A stretch of DNA of 64,000 bases from positions 65,155,612-65,219,611 of the forward strand of contig OY288253.1 in assembly GCA_958450325.1 (NCBI GenBank), in the 5' to 3' direction. The notes beneath the pieces are model-generated. The model worked only from the letters and a program-made list of their open reading frames with translations. It was not told where the DNA came from and ran no database searches. Of this stretch, positions 54,220 to 64,000 are shown piece after piece. The DNA comes from Agrostemma githago. Its lineage: Eukaryota > Streptophyta > Magnoliopsida > Caryophyllales > Caryophyllaceae. The position numbers and the translations under genes are program-made. Positions within the stretch are counted from its first letter, which is position 1. Every line of letters begins with the position of its first letter.

Positions 54220-55226
54220 AGGGTTATTTAACAACAATAATACCAACTATAGGGCGTCTTTCCAAAATAATATCAATTTTAATAAATCTGAGAATAATAC
54301 GTATTATTGAAGTAGTTAAACGAGAGTAGTATGAGTGACCGGTTACCTGTAGAACCCTTTCACCTTCCTTTTTCACCTTTAATTTTATTTAACGGCAATA
54401 ATATCAACTATAGAGCGTCTTCCAAAAATAGTTTCAATTTTAATAAATCTGAGAATAATATGTATTTTTGGAGTAGTTAAATCAGAGTAGTATAGATGAC
54501 CAGTTAACGGTAGAACTCGTTCACCTTGCTTTTTCGCCTTTAATTTGTTTCATTTCACTCTTTTTCACTTATTCAGTATACGAGGCATTAAACGTCATTA
54601 ACGTCCTCGGTCTTCCTCTTCCTTCAACCTCACCAAATCTAACTAACAACACAATCCTACACCAAAACCAACGCGTTAATCTAAACGAAACGTATAGAAA
54701 AAAACGGATGAAGGATGAAGGGTAATGGAGAGAGAGGATGAAGGAGAGAAGTAAGGAGGAGTAGACTTGAGAAAACTGACCCGACCCGAATAAGCCAAAC
54801 TGAAACCGACCCGACACTCGAACTGAAGCATGATTTTGACCCGAGCTAACCCGAAACTGACCCGACTATTATTATAGAAAACTAGTCGATATTCTTAAAA
54901 AAGTTGAAAACAGGAAACTCGAGAATGACTCGAACCCGAAATTTCCGACCCGACCCGAAGTCAACCCGATTATTATAATCCGAAAGTGACCTGACCCGAA
55001 GCTGACCTGACACAGTTCACCCGTTATCCGAGTCTAAGGAAGAGGATGGAGGATAAGTAGCATGTTAAATATTAATTAGGTGACCTGATATAGCAGGTTA
55101 TAAAGTCACTTATAGTACTCTTGTTTAACTACTCCAATAATATGTATTATTCTCGGATTTATTGAAATTGGTATTATTTTGGGAATACGCTCTATAGTTG
55201 ATATTATTGTCGTTAAATAACCCTAA
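54220..55226. mobile_element. Element with long inverted ends and a duplicated left end
   Basis: The left end has GGGTTATTTAAC and AATAATACCAACTATAGGGC; the reverse complement of the right end reads GGTTATTTAACGACAATAAT then ATCAACTATAGAGCG. The inverted similarity covers about 130 bp. The left end occurs twice in tandem (54220-54350 and 54390-54520). The centre (54770-55010) has many GACCCGA phrases. No transposase. A similar end is seen at 26137-26190. Confidence 0.55.
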
Positions 55227-55612
55227 CTTTTATTATGCTAAAAAACAAAAAGTAAAGGTAAATTTCTTTTAAAAACAAAAACGTGAACGGTCGACTAAAC
55301 ACTCAATAAAAGGGTAAGTTATTGACTCAAACGAAGGGAATATAATTAATTTTGTAAGTCACTAACCTATTTGTATAAACAAATCAATTAAAAAAACCGT
55401 GCGTAGGCACGAGTTTTGCACTAGTAATAAGAAGAATCTTCGATATAACTTTTGATATATAAGATAAAATATAGTGATGTGAGATTTTGTTTAAATTGTC
55501 TAATCGACCCACTATGAATATCAAATTTTTATAATTTTTAGAAACATGTAACTAAAGATACAGACAAAAGAAAACGTACATTGGCAAGTGTGAAAAACAA
55601 ACGTATGGAATT
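55227..55612. other. AT-rich DNA without a gene
   Basis: Nothing recognisable between the inverted-end element and the decayed Tat relative. Confidence 0.5.
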
Positions 55613-56108
55613 TGATGGGGGTAACACAATCAGCTCGGTCATGGCATGGCGACCGACGTCCGCCTACCCCTCAGGTCGACGTCCACTTACCCCTAGACAA
55701 ACGCTGACCTACCTACACCCACAGCAAGGACCGTTCCAATCCGACGGTCGACGGCATCCAGGTCCAACCGGCGACCAGATGGCAACCCAAGCCCGACGAG
55801 GCCCTGTTTGTAAGGAGAGATCTCTTCTCCTTATAAATAGGGCACTATTCTCCCCAATCAAGGGAGAACAAAGTAAGCATCACTTATCTCACTATGAATG
55901 AGACGTAAGACATTTAGTCAAAACCGATACATTTAGCATAAAACTCATCGCTAACTTGAGTGTTGGAGAGGCAACCTCGGACACCCTCCGAGGCCCTTAT
56001 TTGTCACTTGTGCAGTGACAACAACCAACCGGACGCCAAAAGGAAGCGAGAAGACGAAACTTGTCGGTGACCACAGCCGGCTCACATTGATTGTCTGCAC
56101 CCAAAACA
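55613..56108 (+). repeat. 5' LTR of the decayed Tat element
   Basis: TGATGGGGGT...CCAAAACA. It shares GTTGGAGAGGCAACCTCGGA and the following CCTCCGAGG with the reverse complement of 35096-35516. TATAAATAG at 55832-55840. Confidence 0.85.
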
Positions 56109-56111
56109 ATT

Positions 56112-56129
56112 TGGCGCCCTCTGTGAGGA
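56112..56129 (+). promoter_or_regulatory. Primer binding site of the decayed Tat element
   Basis: TGGCGCCCTCTGTGAGGA, three bases after the LTR, with a few changes from the site at 46701-46718. Confidence 0.7.
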
Positions 56130-56173
56130 AGACCTACCTAAAAGTCCCTACCAAGAAACCAACAATAAGGGAA

Positions 56174-56690
56174 ATGGCTGACCTAGGCACGTCGAGCGCT
56201 CCTCAAGATACCCCAACTACGGTATGCCCCGAGGAGACGACGCAGCCCACCGGCGATCTATCCCGGAACGTCGATCACGACAAGGCCCCAACGGTGGATG
56301 CTCTTACTCCTGTTGTAATCACCCCGGCCCAACCATCCGTAAAAGCATTCACCCCGGAGCAGTTGACGGTGGCCCGACAATCTTTGCGGCCTTGCTGGGA
56401 GCCTCGACTCTGACAAAGGTCGTCGTCGCACAAGATGCGCCCAGAGTCCGAACGTGTTCCCAAGGCAATTTTTTAATGAGCCAGTAACCATCGAAGAACG
56501 GGCTCGCACGCTAAAGAAAAAAGAGGAACAACTAGAAAGGAAGCGTTTGAAGTTAGACCGACACCGGAAGGGGTACCTCCCGGAAAGTGCCCCCCCCTCC
56601 CCGCCACAAGTACCTGGAGAAGCAACGGGGGAAGTGATGACCAGATGGACGAGGAGGTCGACGCCCAAGGGAGAATAAGAGAGAAAGGAG
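56174..56690 (+). pseudogene. Gag remnant of the decayed Tat element
   Basis: The ATG at 56174 starts MADLGTSSAPQDTPTTVCPE and reaches KAFTPEQLTVAR, like NAFTPEQLSAAQ in the gag at 46.5 kb. A frameshift near 56380 is followed in other frames by pieces with LKKKEEQLERKRLKLDRHRK, comparable to the EERKQRYLEKSRRLDDEHIR part of the intact gag. Beyond about 56690 the similarity fades into Arg-rich, rearranged sequence up to 57110. Confidence 0.7.
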
Positions 56691-57129
56691 TCGGAGCCTT
56701 ACGCCTACGATGCGTCACCGCCTCGGCCCCAGCTCAAGGAAGACACACGGCGTACTCCCAGCCTTAAAAGAACGGCCTCCACCGTCTAGGCCCCCGTGTG
56801 AGAGCCGACGGGCTTCCTAGAAGGGCTCAGGACAGACTAACAGACCTAAGGGAGCATGATCGGTCGACAAGATATCGCTTCGCCAGCCTCACCCAGCGCG
56901 GATCTGTCTTCAGCCGGTTGACAACAAGGTCCTCCCTAGAGGACGAAGCCATCGTAGCCATAAGAGTCTGACACCAGAATGCAAGACGCGACACTTCACC
57001 CACGGAGCCTCCAAGGTCTAGATAGAGGAAGAGGGAGAGTCAACGTTGGCGGTTACCCTAAAGAGGACACCCCAGAAAGGACGGTCCACCGCGTCACCCC
57101 TACACCCACCGCGTTGACAGGAAGGGTGA

Positions 57130-59385
57130 CCCTCCTCGCATGCTTCATTTCCCGAGCAGCTGACAAGTCTATCTCATTCTTTACAATTCTGAAAGGGAAC
57201 AAGCAATTCAAATGGGAGGAAGAGTAGAGGGAGGCGTTTGCAAGCTTGAAGGAACATTTGAAAACGCTACTGACGTCGGCTAAACCGGCGAAAGGGGAGA
57301 AGTTATATCTGTATATCGTCGTCACTAATGTAACGGTGAGCGCAGCAATACTAAAGGAAGAAGAGAAAGCCCAGCAGACGGTATATTTTATCAGCCACGC
57401 TTTGGGGCCGACAGAAAAGAACTACCCAATGGTGAAAAAGCGGCATACGTAGTAGTGATAGTAGCAAGAAAGTTAAGAACGTACTTCGACGCTCACCCAG
57501 TAACCGTCCTGACAAACTTACCACTTGAGAAAGCTAAGCGTTATAAAAATTTGAAAAGTCAGGGAGGATGCTTAAGTGGGTGGTGGACGGTCATCAAGGC
57601 CCAGGCGTTGGCGCATTTCCTAGTCGAGTGCTCACATTCAAAGGAAGACGATTCCCCAGCTGGTGTATGAGGTTTTCACTGATGGGTCGGCCACTGGCAA
57701 CGGGTTTGGAGCCAGCGTGGTTCTGACCAACCCCGAGGGGGAAGAATTCGAGCAGGCCCTACGATTCACTTTTCAGGTGTCCAACAACGAAGCAGAATAT
57801 GAAGCTGTCATTGCTGGCGTCGAGATGACAATAGCCGCTGGGGCAGAAAGGGTTGTCGTCTCCACCAATTCATAGCTAGTAATGAACCAGATCAACGGGG
57901 AATACGAGACCAGAGAGCCATCAATAGCAATGTACCTAGGGAAAGTAAAGCAACTACTATCCCGCCTTAAATCCTGTAAGATAAGACAAATCCCAAGGTC
58001 CCAGAATAACAGGGCCGACGCCCTATCAAAGCTGGCAAGCTCCAGCCTACAGAACATATGACGATCAGTCTGGGTAGGCATCGGGAAGGAGAAAAGCATC
58101 TCACTGGAGGCAGAGGACGACGATGCCATGCACAGCGTGGAAGCCGACGGGGAAGATTGAAGAGTGCCCATCATAGAATACATAACATACAAAAAGCTAC
58201 CAGAGGACCCCTACAAAGCAAAGTACATGCCAACAACGGCGGTCAGGTACATTCGGATCAACTATACAAGAGAGAGAGCGTCGGCGCCTATCCTAAGATG
58301 CCTAAGACCCAGAGAGGCTGTGAAGGTGCTAGACGATATCCACTCGGGAATATGTGGTCACCACGTAGGCGGCAGAAGCCTCGCGCATAAGGCCATGAGG
58401 GCTGGCTACTATTGGCCGACCATTCTACATGACGCCAAGGAGCTTAGCAAGAAATGTCGAAACTGTCAAATACATGCCCCAGTCATTCATGCGTCGACCA
58501 GAGATCTGCAACCTATCTTGAGCCCAATACCATTTGCGCAATGGGGAATGGATATCCTCGGTCCTTTCACAACGGCGACCGGCGGTAGATAGTTTCTAAT
58601 TGTCGCGGTGGATTACTTCTCCAAGTGGATAGAAGCTAAAGCCGTCCCCAACATCACTGAGTCGGCTGTAAGAAACGTGGTATGGCGGAATGTGATAACC
58701 CGGTTCGGAGTGCCGAAGGTGCTAGTCTTCGACCACGGCCGATAGTTCGACAATCCTCTAATCAGAGAATGGCTTAGGGGCATGGGAATAGTCGTAGACT
58801 ACTCGGCCGTCTGCCACCCGCAAACAAACGGCCAAACCGAAGCAGCAAACAAGCAGATACTTAACGGTCTACGAAAGATGATGGAAGACCTCAAAGGGAG
58901 GCGGGCCGACGAAATCCACAGCGTGTTACGGTCGCTCAGGACCACCTGGAAGGTTTCCACCGACCATTTGCCCTTCAACCTTGTCTACGTAGCCGAGGCC
59001 TGACTGCCAATCGAAACTCGCATCGCATCCGCCAGAAGTACATACTTCCAGGGCGACCATAATGAGATTGCCATGGCTGAGGCACTGGACCTTCGGAAGA
59101 AACAATGGATGAGGCTCGTGTCAACCTGGCGGGGTATCAGTAGAGGATAAAGAAGGCTTATAATCAGAGGGTCAACCACAAGAAATTTAAGGTCGGAGAC
59201 CTGGTCCTCAGAAAGGTAGCCGCCGTCGGTACGGGCAATGTGCACGACAAGTTAAGTGCCAATTGAGAAGGCACATATGAGATTACCCTAGTCATGGGAC
59301 TAAGCACTTTCAGACAGAAGGACGGCCGACAAGACTTACCCTCCCACTGGAATTCAGACACCATCAGGAAATACTACGTGTAGGA
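57130..59385 (+). pseudogene. Pol remnant (RNase H and integrase) of the decayed Tat element
   Basis: It begins at CFISRAADKSISFFTILKGN, which in the intact element lies downstream of the RT. The first RNase H-like part follows (57246-57560), then VFTDGSATGNGFGA and NNEAEYEA of the second RNase H (57666-57875). The integrase shows HSGICGHHVGG, CRNCQIHAPVIH, WGMDILGPF, and VFDHGR followed by a stop (58743-58745), then CHPQTNGQTEAANKQ. The end KYYV matches the end of the intact pol. Stops at 57225, 57873, 58590 and 58743 each replace a codon that is Gln (or Lys) in the intact relative. A deletion and frameshifts add to these. Not functional. Confidence 0.9.
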
Positions 59386-59579
59386 TTACACGAACCTCTA
59401 TTTTCTTTTACTGGCAGGGAACGATCAAGCCCGTTGACGGCTTTGCCCAAGAACAAAATTTCCGACTTTGAATGCTAAGGGCTTATGTTTTTCTTCTTCT
59501 ACTTGTCATTTGATCTCTGCGTTCCCAATCAACAAGTATGAGGCAATAAGGAGGGGAGCCTCTATTCAACTTAGCGCAA

Positions 59580-59794
59580 AGAATGGACACCCCAACGCAA
59601 AGGCCAACAAACCTCCATGCCAAAGCATGGGGGCATAGGCCCTCCACAAGCCCGTTTGTAGGTCTTCACCACAGACGGCAAAGACCAACAAGCCCCCATG
59701 CCAAAGCATGGGGGCATAGGCCCTCCACAAGCGTAGGTCTTCACCACAGACGGCAAAGGCTAACAAACCCCCATGTCAAAGCATGGGGGCATAG
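59580..59794. repeat. About 80-bp tandem repeat after pol, near three units
   Basis: Units share AAAGCATGGGGGCATAGGCC and GTAGGTCTTCACCACAGACG. CCCCCATGCCAAAGCATGGG forms a perfect hairpin. It occupies the same place, just downstream of pol, as the 75-bp array of the intact Tat element. The third unit is cut at 59794 by the next LTR. Confidence 0.85.
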
Positions 59795-61449
59795 TGTAAC
59801 ACCCCCATTTACCCAGGAGCCTTATCAAGACATTCCCGAGTAAATAAAAGTGTTACCATCTCGGTTTCCCAAGGTAGTAGCTCATTACAATACAATATGG
59901 AATGCCAAATCGGCCATCTAATTTAAACATTATAACCCATCAACTATTACAACTTGGTTTACACAACGGAAGTTATACAATCTATAAAAACGGGAATGCC
60001 TACGCATTCACCTGTACTACATCCAGGCTCAATAATCGCGTTCACCCCAATCCCGTACATGTATCCCATCATCCAAACACATCACGACATACATAACCTT
60101 CATTATAGACTGCTCCCCAATTGACCGAAAACATCAATTGGATCGTCATAGACACGTCAAACATACACACCAGATCAGTTTACGATAACATTAAATAACA
60201 TTGGTACAACCATCATCACAAACATCGGTATCAAATCATCATCATCATCCCTATTATCACTATCGCAACCGCAGTCACGCCCCGTCAGTCTGAGTGTGCA
60301 CACCCCTCCTAGGCTCTCCTAGGAGGAAACATCAGGGAAGGTCTCGAGATCAACCGGGCCTAGCTAGTCCTAGCTAGCTTTTCTCAATAGGCACACAACC
60401 GCAATTTCAATAGGCACACAATCGCAATCTCAATAGGCACACAGCCACAATCTCAATATCACTGTTATACCATTACATATCATACAACATGCATACATAC
60501 AACGTAAACTGAGTAAGGATAACCTTACCTACTTAGTAGGTCACCACCGCACTAGTAGTACAATCCACCACGGAGATTCTACGAAGTCCGGTCCTAATAA
60601 AATATTATACTTAAATTAATAACGATCCTAACGTATTTAATTATAAACTAACACCAGACCGTTCTAAATAAATTATAAAATGGAATCGACACCGACTCAT
60701 CTAAATTATAAAATGAGACCGATCCGACCTGACTAAATTATTAACTTAGACGGATATGACCTAATTACATTATAAACTAAGACCGACCTGACCTAATAAT
60801 GACGAGGCAAGGTCGTGCATGTGTCGTTCCCGAGTCCTTGTTCCCGACCCCAAAACACCATGACAACAACAGCCACACCATGAGAGCAACGTAACAACGA
60901 TGCGACAACAACCGCATCACAATAGCAACAACTCACACAACAGCGACACACACGACAACGCCACTAGACTAACAACCCGACACATCACCTCACGATAATG
61001 AAACCACACGAGGACAGGACAACACGACACGGTAAGAGTATAACGGAAACCATACAACGACGGCAGCAACCATACCCCGACATACAACTCTCGACCGACA
61101 CTAATCCGACATTACAATTTGATAACGATGCTAAAATAGAAAAGATGATGTAGGCAAACCTAGGGCTGACGCGGCTGGGAGCAAGGGACGTTGGGTATGT
61201 TGTAGAACGCACGACAATGAAATAGGGCAAGGGTGACTCCGATAATTGACGGCGACAAACACAGGTTGGTGGCGGCATATACCAGTGGTAGGAGTGGTAC
61301 AATGGCTCGGTAATATTAATAATGGGTCTGGGTTACATATGGACTGAAGAGGACAGAGAGGGGTACAAGTTGATGGAGATGAGGGCGTTTGACGATAACC
61401 TAATGATGAAGGTGCAGTTTATCAAGTTATTCATAACCTAATCATGTTC

Positions 61450-61483
<34 letters not shown>

Positions 61484-61534
61484 TATTTTATTTTTATTAT
61501 AAAGGAGAATTTTATTGATGAATCAGAACGAAGT
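59795..61534. mobile_element. LTR-type sequence inserted in the repeat array (limits uncertain)
   Basis: It starts TGTAACACCCCCATTTACCC inside a unit of the 80-bp array. It has three units of a 23-bp repeat (CAATAGGCACACAACCGCAA, 60391-60462) and a (TTA)n run (61451-61483). The start could be the left end of a plus LTR or the right end of a minus one (GGGGGTGTTACA). No second end with a matching duplication was found. No coding sequence is recognised. Confidence 0.45.
61451..61483. repeat. (TTA)n microsatellite
   Basis: About eleven TTA/ATT units. Confidence 0.9.
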
Positions 61535-62247
61535 TTAGAAAAAATTGGTGGGCAGCCGAGATACTATTTGGGCCTCCACCCCCTTGGCTATAGCAAAGCT
61601 AAGCCGAGTAAAAATAAATGGAGCAGCGCGTGCTCCGGCATCCTGTGCTATCAAAAATTTTTGAACCCTTTTGAGCAAGCCGATAGCATCCGTCTCCAAT
61701 TCCCCCAGCGAAGAAAATGAAAAAGGCAAAAACTCATATCCAAGCCCCGTGCACAGGTCCCGGTATTTAGCGCACTTGCGCCGAGCAACGTCGACCACAA
61801 CACGACCTGGCATGAATTCTAAGAGCCCGGATTGAGTCAAAAGAGAAGACCCAGTAAAATCCACGCATACGTCACGCCCTTGTCCCACGAATAAAACAAC
61901 AAATCTGCGGGACGCAAGGATCTCTCATGACCATCGATCAGGCCAATATCGACCTCCTTACCTGTCGAGACCCCAGAACGGAAACAGATATCCATAAGAG
62001 TGTCCCGGACGAGGTTATGTCGGTGTTTTATCCCAATAGTCCCCGCACAGGACACAACATGGTCCCCATAGATATCGTCGCCAAAAACTTGAGAGCAGAC
62101 AGGACAAGGCCCAGCCACGGAATACAAAGGAACGCCCAACCGATAGCTAAGCACACAGCGGTACGTCCGACCGTTCATAGTCTGACCCAACCCTGAAATA
62201 GGGACAGCGCGCAGCCAATCAGTAGCATGACCACCTAGTGTAGACAC
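61535..62247 (-). pseudogene. Broken gene with zinc motif and possible restriction-like endonuclease domain
   Basis: Two frames joined by a one-base shift near 61875 give one conserved protein end. The first part has GGHATDWLRAVPISGLGQTM and CPVCSQVFGDDIYGDHVVSC (a C-x2-C...H-x4-C pattern), then KHRHNLVRDTLMDICFRSG, GKEVDIGL and LRPADLLFYSW. After the shift come DVCVDFTGSSLLTQSG and, at the end, ISFAIAKG-like LSFAIAKGVEAQIVSRLPTN. I have a memory of very similar plant proteins annotated as RT-like. The C/H motif followed by E, PAD and VDFT is reminiscent of the zinc finger plus PD-(D/E)XK nuclease of some non-LTR retrotransposons. That link is inference. The 5' part is cut off by the LTR at 62239. 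Confidence 0.6.
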
Positions 62248-64000
62248 CTAAATTTGGACCTGGTGGCTGCAGAAGTGCCCAGCAAACACCCGATGACGAT
62301 AGGACTGCAACGCGACACGGGTTCGCGATGTTTTAGATAGTTTTCCTATAGAACGGACCAAATAATTACTCGGAAAAATTAAAACTAACATGATGGCAGC
62401 CTTAGTCATGTCGTTACGATCACATAGACACTAATTAGAGTCAATTCCGACACCGGGACCCCGAGTTGGCCTGAAAACTCGATCCGAGTCAACACCGAGT
62501 CAAGTGAGCCTCGGGATGAACACCCGAGGCCCACGAAACCCACGGCGCTAGGTCAAGCCGTGGGGAAGCCTTCATGACCAAGCAAGATATCACACACCTG
62601 TCTCACAGTTTTGGAAAGTATCAAAATCGTATCCTCAAAACTCCAACCGCCCCACCTGACGCGCCTGGGTCTGCCCACGCTCGGAACCAGGCGCCTTTGT
62701 CCTGGTGCGCCCCAAGTCACGCGTCCATATGGGCGACGAGGGCCGAAAACACCTGTAAATACCCCCCTTCACGCCCTCATTTCGACAACATTCAATCTTC
62801 TTCTCCCCCTCAAAAACTCTCGCTAAGGGCTCGCACTCCGACACCCGAGGCAAACGATCCACTCGATCGTAGTTCCGATAATAAAAGCGACATCGACGCT
62901 ACTCCTCACCTTCGAGCACTCCACTCGATACCGAGGTGCTTGTGATCGACTAGCTCCAAACTAGTAACGAAGTTCTGCCGGATTAGCCGCAGAACTAGTC
63001 CTTAGCAAACGAAGCTCTGCCGGAGTAGCCGCGGGAAGGTCAAACGGTAACGGAGTTCTGCCGGAGTCAATGGTCAAGCTAGGAGGATCCGCCTGTTGAT
63101 CGAGTCGTCACTAGGTTGCCATCGAAACAAAACTTTCCATATTTGCACTTTCTATTATTATGCACTACGACAATACTAGACGTGGGCACTAGGCCCACGA
63201 ACGTCTACTAAAATACGTAACGTCCTAACTTCAACCACAAACATTAAAACACACTAAATAGACCCGAGTAATTCCGAGATCCGTTCTCAAAACTATCTAT
63301 GCATAGAGTCCCGTTTAGTGTATACTCCGAGGGTGCGACTCCTCACAATGTGATTTACTTACATTCACATTTACAGTTTTTCGTATGATTTATTGCTTTT
63401 ATGACCCTATAATCGCATGCTAAATCACTTAACACGGAATTCAAAACGTAAAATAACTTAAAACTGAACAAAGTGATGGTCGGGTTCCGTATTAATCCGG
63501 GTGCTCACCTTATTAGGTTCGATGCACCTCTATTAATATCGAACCGACGCATCTCAAGCAGAATACCGGGTAAGGTATACCACGAGAATGACTAATATCC
63601 GTATTATCACGTTAAATTTGATATGCTAATACGTATAATACATAGTACTCTCTACTCTCGTACGTGCATCTTTTCATGGCCTGCTTGTCACGTGAAATCG
63701 CATGCAAAGAATGTAAACACCACTGCTTCGACGATAAACTTATCTGTCCTTAAAACAACCGACGTAGTTAAGCATAGGGTTAAAACAACGGATGTTACAA
63801 TATTTCCACCACAACAAAAGAACTAGGAAATCAGCCCACCGATTGATTAGTAGAGGCCGCTATAGTGCGGGCGGGATTGGGTGTTGACACCTACCGGATG
63901 TTGGCTTCCCAATACGTACCCTCACCCCTTACTCAGAATCGACGATTTCCGGATGTCTGAAACCATTGACAATGAGAGTCATTCCAGGCATGGAGTGCTT
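62239..64000 (+). mobile_element. Ogre-like LTR in plus orientation, running off the window
   Basis: It starts TGTAGACACC, as the LTR of the outer element does on the minus strand. Its right part (63840-63950) matches the reverse complement of 3060-3170, including GAGGCCGCTAT, GGCTTCCCAA and ACCCCTTACTCAG. GTAAATACCCCCC (62755-62767) sits where a TATA box would be. Three copies of CTGCCGGAGTAGCCGCGG-like sequence lie at 62966-63065. CCTAG (62234-62238) is the presumed target duplication. The LTR end and interior are beyond 64000. Confidence 0.75.

Larger units (their letters stand above)
55613..59794 (+). mobile_element. Decayed, internally deleted Tat-lineage element
   Basis: It starts with a 496-bp LTR related to that of the Tat element at 35-47 kb, then a PBS, remnants of gag, the end of RT/RNase H, integrase, and a 3' repeat array. 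The RT core (the YVDD region) and protease are missing: the gag remnants pass directly into the RNase H connection near 57130. Many stops interrupt the frames. The 3' end is cut by the LTR beginning at 59795, so no 3' LTR is seen. Confidence 0.85.

Overview
This is a window of nuclear plant DNA, dominated by repeats. Evidence: LTR retrotransposons of the Ty3/gypsy Tat/Ogre and Athila type, a PIF/Harbinger transposase, FAR1/MULE-type sequence, MITEs, and one host gene with plant-type introns. I see no RNA gene, CRISPR array or bacterial operon. A large-genome eudicot fits; Caryophyllaceae is only a guess from the style of the repeats. The only host gene that looks intact is a four-exon LIFEGUARD/Bax-inhibitor-1-like gene on the minus strand (48840-51601, 255 aa).

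Left part (1-29.0 kb) is one nest of insertions. A decayed PIF/Harbinger transposase gene starts at 2069, breaks at 2770 and resumes at 28380. It is split by a minus-oriented non-autonomous LTR retrotransposon (2771-28379, target duplication CCAAC on both sides). That element's own 5' LTR is split at a (TA)n microsatellite by a chain of TA-flanked elements: a MULE-like element with a FAR1-type fragment (12065-14746), an element carrying what looks like a captured host promoter and first exon (14768-15913), an element with a 124-bp near-perfect inverted repeat (15951-17246), another TIR element (17263-27229) and a short one (27241-27459). The fourth is itself interrupted by a young plus-oriented Athila-like non-autonomous LTR element (18233-26119, target duplication AATAC). 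At the far left, an LTR plus tRNA-Asp-type primer site (1-951) sits in a second MULE copy.

Middle (29-47 kb): AT-rich DNA with MITE-like inverted repeats, a 3.85-kb solo LTR (30048-33899, target duplication AAGTG), then a full-length 12-kb Tat-lineage element in minus orientation (35096-47143, target duplication TCAAT). It has gag, protease, RT, RNase H and integrase. It also carries two opposite-strand ORFs, each with a TATA box upstream, and an 11-unit array of a 75-bp repeat just downstream of pol.

Right part (47-64 kb): the LIFEGUARD-like gene with a MITE in intron 2; MITE and inverted-repeat DNA; a decayed Tat relative in plus orientation (55613-59794) lacking its RT domain; an LTR fragment; a broken minus-strand gene with a zinc motif and a possible restriction-like endonuclease motif (61535-62247); and an Ogre-like LTR in plus orientation running off the end (62239-64000).

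Order of insertion from the nesting: Harbinger first, then the outer LTR element, then the TA-flanked chain, then the Athila-like element. LTR limits rest on TG...CA ends, target duplications, PBS/PPT and the paired copy, so they are accurate to a few bases. MITE limits are approximate.
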